Below are positions 59,126 to 64,000 of a stretch of 64,000 nt of DNA, piece by piece. A program made the position numbers and the translations under genes. The stretch lies in NCBI GenBank assembly GCA_037577475.1, contig CM075204.1:8005355-8069354 (forward strand), in the 5' to 3' direction. Under the pieces are notes generated by a model. The model searched no databases and was not told where the DNA came from. It worked only from the letters and a program-made list of their open reading frames with translations. This DNA comes from Chaunax sp. Z400 (Eukaryota > Chordata > Actinopteri > Lophiiformes > Chaunacidae). Position 1 is the first letter of the stretch; every line of letters starts with the position of its first letter.

Positions 59126-59217
59126 ACCACGCCCGGCTCCAAGCCAGCAAGCCAGATTTCTTAAAGTTTGACAAGAGGTTGAGATGGTTTCCGCCCCAAG
59201 AAGTCTAATCAGTCACA
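59126..59217 (-). pseudogene. 28S rRNA fragment (block 2), antisense
   Basis: Read on the minus strand it gives actgattaga, cttggggc, gaaaccatctcaacct, tcaaactttaag and ggagccgggcgtgg. This follows eukaryotic 28S rRNA (attagaggtcttggggcc, gaaacgatctcaacct, tctcaaactttaaatgg, ggagccgggcgtgg) with about 15-20% changes and small deletions. In 28S this block lies only about 100 bases downstream of the block at 60,697-60,935. Confidence 0.82.
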
Positions 59218-60189
59218 TCTTTTCCTGTAACATCTTTATTTTTTGGACTAGATATTTGAGGGAAGTATGAATAAGATTATGGATAAGTATCTGTATCGAC
59301 AAGCAGTATCGGTATAAGTATCTAATAATCAGAACTCACATTCATATGTTCATTCACGTGTATTGTCTCGCCTTCCAAAAGTCAGCATTAACAATTGGGT
59401 TTAGCCTTTCCTGCTAGCATTTTGAACCTTGGGAGGAATGGGTTCAGTTCAGCTCTCAAACATGTAAATGTTAATTGGTTATTCTTGGACAGTATTTAGT
59501 TTTAATAATATAACATGTAATACATGATTATGTAATAACGCTCATACTGGGATTTGAGTTCATTTATTTTCCACTTCCCTTTTTGAACTTCAGTGGTAAG
59601 TTTCTTAAAAGTGTCTGTGTCTAATTTCATAATGATGTTTCATTTTTACACTTTTGATAACCACAACAGACAATTAATCGAGTAATTGAATAAGAAATAT
59701 TTCGTGCTCTGCAATTTTTTACATTAAATCACTTTTGTTTTATTCAATAGTAATATACATACAACTTAAAACTTAGGTATAATAATAAACACTGCCTGAA
59801 AGTTGTGGAACTTAATTTTCAGAACTAAAAGTTTCAAGTCTCAGACATAACGTCAGCCTTTATGGCTTCTGTAGGCAGAAACAAATGGAAAGGAAGGTAA
59901 CAAGAGCTAATTTACATTTATTTACTATGTTGAAGGGAGTCCTTACACCTGCTGACCCTACTCACTGCAGTCACATTCAAATATACCTGCTGTACTGGAT
60001 TGGTGCATTTTAGGCTCCACCCGCTAGTGTGTGTGTGTGTCTGTGTGAGTGTAAGGAGTGTATGTGTGTGACTAACCTGATAATAACATGAATTAACTTG
60101 TGTTCTTTACTAGCCTTAATCTCAATTAGAAAAACATTAAGCTACTGCTAATGCATCGTTAGCGTTACCTTGTCGTGTCTGGTCCTCTC

Positions 60190-60445
60190 TGTGGACTGGA
60201 TGCATAGACCGGATGTTTTCGGTTGAGGTGCTGCAGCTTGACGAAGTGCTATTGTGTTAAGCTAATTCCGTTTTACAAATAGACACACTGCACTATGTTT
60301 TCTGTTTGTTTCAACTTGTAGTTTTACAAATAGACACACTGCACTATGTTTTCTGTTTGTTTCAACTTGTAGTGATCCCACACTTTGGACATTTTCTGTC
60401 GTTTCCTCTGGGATGTTCTTTTCACCCCACCTCCTCCATGATTTT
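60190..60445 (-). pseudogene. hAT BED zinc-finger exon relic with 51-bp duplication
   Basis: On the minus strand it encodes SKVWDHYKLKQTENIVQC, then an ICKTELA segment, HNSTSS, and LQHLNRKHPVYASSPQRGPD. This is the Cys-Cys...His-His layout of a BED finger from a hAT transposase. Reading it needs at least three frame changes and has a stop, so it is dead. A 51-bp segment (60,272-60,322 and 60,323-60,373) is duplicated in tandem. Both copies carry the same extra base after the second half-finger, so that mutation came before the duplication. After the finger, acgacaag is followed by gtaacg, a donor-like site. Confidence 0.75.
60272..60373. repeat. Exact 51-bp tandem duplication
   Basis: Two identical copies of a 51-bp unit starting ttttacaaatagacac and ending caacttgtag, within the BED-finger relic. 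Confidence 0.96.
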
Positions 60446-60696
60446 GTAGTCCGTGCCACGTTAGAGCAACAGCGGTGGAACACAGTGCGCTGTATAGTTG
60501 TCTGGACTTAAACAAAGCCTTGAGGCAAATTATTTGCCTCAAGGCTTCGAGACGACCCTACTGAGATGGCCTTGTTGTGCCTGTTAAAAAAAAACTTGAT
60601 AATAGAAGCTTAAAATGGGCCTTTCTGTTTTCCAATTTAGGCCAAAAGGCTTTGCATTTGGATAGAGGCCTCTCTTGGTCTGGATTTGGCTCGGGG

Positions 60697-60935
60697 TCTG
60701 CCTGTTTGTAACCATTGTACCAGGTTGTTCGTTAGTCTTCCACCCCTATACCCAGGTTGAACCACCGATTTGTACGTCAGGACCGCAGCAGGCCTCCACC
60801 AGTTTCCTCTGGGTCACCAACTTTCGGGTGCTATCACACGTACTTACGCTCCACCTCCCCGACGGAGCGGGTGAGACGGGCCAGTGGTGTGCCCGACCAC
60901 GAGGGGCTGGGATCCCACCTCCAGCAGTGCAGCAC
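60697..60935 (-). pseudogene. 28S rRNA fragment (block 1), antisense
   Basis: On the minus strand the order is ggaggtgggatccca, accactggcccgtctc, cggggaggtggagc, agcacccgaaag, ccagaggaaact, ggtggaggcc, ggtcctgacgtacaaatcgg, cctgggtatagggg and gaagactaa. This matches the part of eukaryotic 28S rRNA that contains ggaggtgggatcccg, gacccgaaagatggtg, cagaggaaactctggtggagg and cctgggtataggggcgaaagac. Divergence is about 15-20% with deletions, so it is an old pseudogene fragment rather than working rDNA. Confidence 0.88.
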
Positions 60936-61394
60936 AGGATGTGAAACTGCTGCACAAGCCATCAATAATGAGAATATTTGGATTGTAATTTAGATTTTTT
61001 TAAACTACATTTATTCTAATATTTATTCATCAACAATACTGAATGCTTTCATCACAGTTAACGTTTAATGATGCTGGTGTTCTCCTCATCATCTCGTCTT
61101 AGTCATGGAACTAAAGGTCGTCGACAAACATTATTTGCCATAGTTTGCATTACCAACATCAACACTATAGCTAACCTTGCATTAAAGGGACATTTCACCT
61201 CCAAACCAACAGCACACATTTTCCCTCTTGCTTGTAGTGTATAATTGCATACCCCATTGGTATGGATTTAAGTTACACAAATGCAAGCATACACCCAGTG
61301 GTAGGTGCTAAAATGTTGGGTGCATGTTGCCTCTGTGTTGCCTCATGTGGCCTCTGTGTAACCTATCCTGGTCCCATTGCTTGTTTGTCTGCAG

Positions 61395-61566
61395 TGTTCC
61401 CCTCGTCACTGTGACCATGAGTTTCTCCCCTCCTGTGCCTGGTTCCCATGGATGCACCAGTATCCAGGAGCAGAGGGAACGCTGGGGGAGAAAACGCAGC
61501 CGGACAGCCAGAGAACTGGTAGAGACAGAACAACGCTACTGCCAACAGCTGGAGCTCGTCACCATT
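61395..61566 (+). CDS. arhgef39: First coding exon of ARHGEF39-like RhoGEF (partial gene)
   Basis: The exon begins after an acceptor (tgtttgtctgcag, ending 61,394), has 22 bases of 5' UTR, and the ATG at 61,417 opens 50 codons ending at a donor gtacgt (61,567). The residues SIQEQRERWGRKRSRTAREL and VETEQRYCQQLELV match the N-terminus of ARHGEF39, where the first helix of the Dbl-homology domain begins (TARELxETExRY). Proteins of this family load GTP onto Rho-type GTPases through DH and PH domains; ARHGEF39 is a short member linked to cell proliferation. The remaining DH and the PH domain must be encoded beyond the window, since no matching exon occurs by base 64,000. An in-frame ATG at 61,324 lies upstream of the acceptor, so I prefer 61,417, which also fits the length of known orthologues. 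Another RhoGEF is possible but less likely. Confidence 0.8.
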
Positions 61567-63009
61567 GTACGTACTGTAGCAGGCTCTGAGACACTGTCTG
61601 AACTAAAGAGCTCAGGTATCAGTGACAGAAATCCAACATTGTCATGGTCTTTTTTATTTATATTTTATTATCATACTCTGTATAATGTATTAGCGATAGC
61701 CACCTCCATGCCCACGCATGGCCTTCAGGGCCAATTGCTGCAAAGTAACTTAGCTTGTTTTCAACAACATGAAATAAGCCTCGTGAAGCAGACCTTGGTT
61801 TTAGTTCAAACAATGTGCGAAAGATGAATATCTACACAGCACTCAGAGATCGTACACCTCTGTCAACGCCAGCCATTAAAACAGGAGCAATGAGGAAAGC
61901 AACAAATAATGCTTCTAATACATCGTCATACAATACAGCAACTTTAAAAATCATCTATAATACATAAAATACAATTACTCTCATAGATATCAAGCATCCG
62001 TGCAAAAAGTAAGCGGTGCAGTTTGAAAGAATAGCCATTAGTTCTTAAATTGCATTTAAATACTTCCTAATAGCCTGTGGCCCATCCCTCAACAAAATGT
62101 CATTGAAATCCGTTCATAACTTTTTCAGATATCTTGTACACAAACGGAGAAGCAGACACATGGGTGGATGTTTGTTTGCAATCATTTGAAATCCTCAGGA
62201 TCTCCTGCCACGGGTGCCTTTCACTTGTAAAGACAAAAGCCTGTCACTGAATTGATAATGACTGATGGACCTGGCAGACTGTAACTTAGGTATTCACTAG
62301 TATTTATCGATACAAAAATCTTCCTTTTTATGATTCTTCTGCATTGACCCACTGAAAGGATTCATTCCATGATAATAAATAAAAATTCAACAAATAAAGA
62401 ATTCTCCTGGATAAACATTTTCAGAGGTCTGCAGGCAGAATGATTTAACGTAGCAATGAAACATGGTAACAGTAAAAGGTAGCAGTCACGGTACTCCTCC
62501 TCCCTGTAGAGAGAAGAGGCCTCCACCCACCGATGCAGCCTCTTTCTACTCAATTACTCACCCTCCACCCGCTCATTCCAATTACCAGTCATTTTTAGAC
62601 TGAATGCACTTTCAGTTTACTAATCCCATCTTCACTTCAAATGACTTGAGACCAGTGCAGCTGTCACTTTATTGATAGTGTTATGGTACCACAGCATCAA
62701 CCATTATTATGTCCACAGTCAGTCTGGCTTTAGGGCAAAAAACTACCGTCTAACTCCCTACTGTTTTTTTATGTACTTTATTTTTGTAGTTTTTGTTTTT
62801 GTAGAATACAAATACACGGGTAATGCAGTACAGCTAATCGATTATCAGTAGTTATCTCTGTTTTAAGGGTTATTTTCCCAGCAGTCCGTGGAAGAAAGAG
62901 AGGCATACAAAGACAAAATCAAGAGGGCATGAAGTGAGAATCACCTTGAGTCTACAGCATATCAGTCTCAGTTCATCTGATCCTCAAAGAACATTAAAAC
63001 GACTATTGC
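61567..63009 (+). other. arhgef39: Inferred second intron of arhgef39
   Basis: After the donor at 61,567 I find no segment resembling the rest of a DH domain. A decayed RTE-like tail ('gaaatccgttcataactttt' and 'gatatcttgtacacaaac') lies at 62,105-62,150. Otherwise the sequence is ordinary AT-rich intron. Confidence 0.5.
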
Positions 63010-63725
63010 ATTGCTTCACCTGGACTGTGTGTGGGACCTTTAGGATGTGTAGAAGAACACTGAACATTCATTAACTTTAGATCCTGTCGGCGTGTCGGAC
63101 ATTTAAATCATGAATGAAGTTAAGCTGCATTGCCTCGTGGGTAAATGTCATAGACGGCTGAGACACACGTATGGTTTCTGCTGCTGGGGCATCGCTGCAG
63201 GTGATGTCATTGATATTTTCTCTTCAGTGATGCATTATTTCCTTCCGTTTGCTGTTAATCACAATGATCATTTATATGACCTGGCCAGCCCAATGCAGAC
63301 TCCGGTCAGCACACATCCTTAGACTTATTGTGTGTAATGGGTCTAGGGATGTGCAGCAGCCCTCCTCCTCCACCATCTCCTCCTCCTCCTCCTCCTCAGT
63401 TAAATATGGCTGACTTTGCTCATATGCAGTCTAATGGAGTTGTTGATGGGACAGAGGATTGGGATATGGTCGAGGCAGAGGGTCCACCGACCAAGGACCA
63501 CATACCTGTCCCCAACAGATGCAGGTGTACCTGGCTTTTAATGGCAATGGGAGATTTCACTTCATTGGTTGAATATATGATTCACCCAAAACGCTTATAA
63601 TTAAGAGACTAATTACAGTTCTTTATGCCCAGACTGTGCTCTGTTTAAATGGCAAAAATGATTTGGACACGCCTTAAATGCACTTGCACTATATACCATG
63701 GGCTTTATTCATTAAATGAGGCCCA
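63010..63725 (+). mobile_element. Dispersed family A, copy 4 (most complete)
   Basis: The copy runs from 'cttcacctggactgtgtgtgg' through 'gacctttaggatgtgtagaag', 'cggcgtgtcggacatttaaatc', a (TCC)n tract (63,360-63,400), 'agttaaatatggctgac', 'gggacagaggattggg', 'gagggtccaccgacc' and 'ggacacgccttaaatgcacttgc' to 'attaaatgaggccc'. The last phrases resemble the terminal part of fish PIF/Harbinger-type non-autonomous elements. The 23-bp unit is single and decayed. It lies inside the inferred second arhgef39 intron. Confidence 0.68.
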
Positions 63726-64000
63726 TAGTTGTGTTAAAGCAAGTAAAAAAAACAACCAAATATCTTCTTTCCTCCTATGTCACATGGAGTAACATTTTTT
63801 ACGGAATAATTACAAAATGTGTTGGGTCAAAAAGATGTTCAGTTTGTCAATATCATGCTTTTCCTTTTTAAATACTATCCATTCTTTTTTACACCCTTTT
63901 TCCAAGCTTCAAGTAATATTTTTAGAAAATACATAATGTTTTGTTCAGTCCTTAATATTTAGTGCCAGGGCTATGTTGTAGTTAAAGGTTATAACTGCAG
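63726..64000 (+). other. Remaining intron sequence to window end
   Basis: T-rich unique sequence. No exon or element is seen. Confidence 0.5.

Larger units (their letters stand above)
58250..61394 (+). other. arhgef39: Inferred first intron of arhgef39
   Basis: This runs from the donor gtaagctc to the acceptor tgtttgtctgcag. 58,260-59,120 is AT-rich unique sequence. It then holds two antisense 28S rRNA blocks and a hAT BED-finger relic. 60,950-61,300 is unremarkable. Confidence 0.45.

Noticed and set aside
59126..60935. R2-type element inserted at its 28S target
   Set aside because: The break between the two 28S blocks is far from the known R2 target near the 3' end of 28S, and the DNA between has no R2-like reverse transcriptase.
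60690..60990. Coding exon suggested by GC-rich overlapping frames
   Set aside because: The GC content and open frames are explained by antisense 28S rRNA similarity.
61324..61827. Single 167-codon gene product from ATG 61,324
   Set aside because: The family similarity is confined to codons from 61,417 to 61,566, bounded by good splice signals. The rest of the frame is intronic.

Overview
The window is vertebrate nuclear DNA, almost certainly from a teleost fish. It has long GT, GATA and TTA microsatellites, Tc1-like, hAT-like and jockey-type LINE relics of kinds familiar from fish genomes, several dispersed repeats I recognise from many teleosts, and one coding exon with vertebrate exon-intron structure. 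There are no bacterial-type operons, and nearly all longer open frames are low-complexity or transposon-derived.

The only host gene I can support is at the right end, on the plus strand. A CpG-containing promoter (about 58,050-58,200) has two CCAAT boxes, a GC box and an ETS motif. It leads into a probable non-coding first exon ending at a good donor (58,249/58,250). The first coding exon (61,395-61,566; ATG at 61,417) encodes the N-terminus of a Dbl-family Rho guanine-nucleotide exchange factor that reads as ARHGEF39. The rest of the gene lies beyond base 64,000.

The left 58 kb is a gene-poor stretch of unique, often homeodomain-motif-rich sequence mixed with old mobile elements. The main elements are: a 550-bp hAT-type element with terminal repeats and 8-bp target duplications (1,727-2,276); a hAT BED-finger relic (3,567-4,130); a Tc1-like relic (5,128-6,515); a four-copy dispersed family (7,140; 14,430; 24,957; 63,010); an 82-bp fold-back Tc1-terminus element (18,100-18,181); an antisense LINE carrying a nested inverted-repeat element (22,560-24,750); a second Tc1-like relic (35,890-37,720); and an antisense LINE (41,942-43,425).

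The most striking pattern is that four mobile-element relics each contain a private minisatellite grown from the element's own sequence. These are a 26-bp unit in a Tc1 catalytic domain, a 38/30-bp unit in the DNA-binding half of another Tc1, a 32-bp unit starting at the catalytic box of a LINE reverse transcriptase, and a 23-bp unit in the four-copy family. The last exists as single, 3-unit and 27-unit versions in the same window, and the 27-unit array shows two levels of higher-order duplication.

Inside the first arhgef39 intron, two blocks of antisense 28S rRNA lie in the correct order but about 1.5 kb apart. The DNA between them includes a decayed hAT BED-finger exon with an internal 51-bp duplication. 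All family calls rest on reading and memory of consensus sequences; no search was run.
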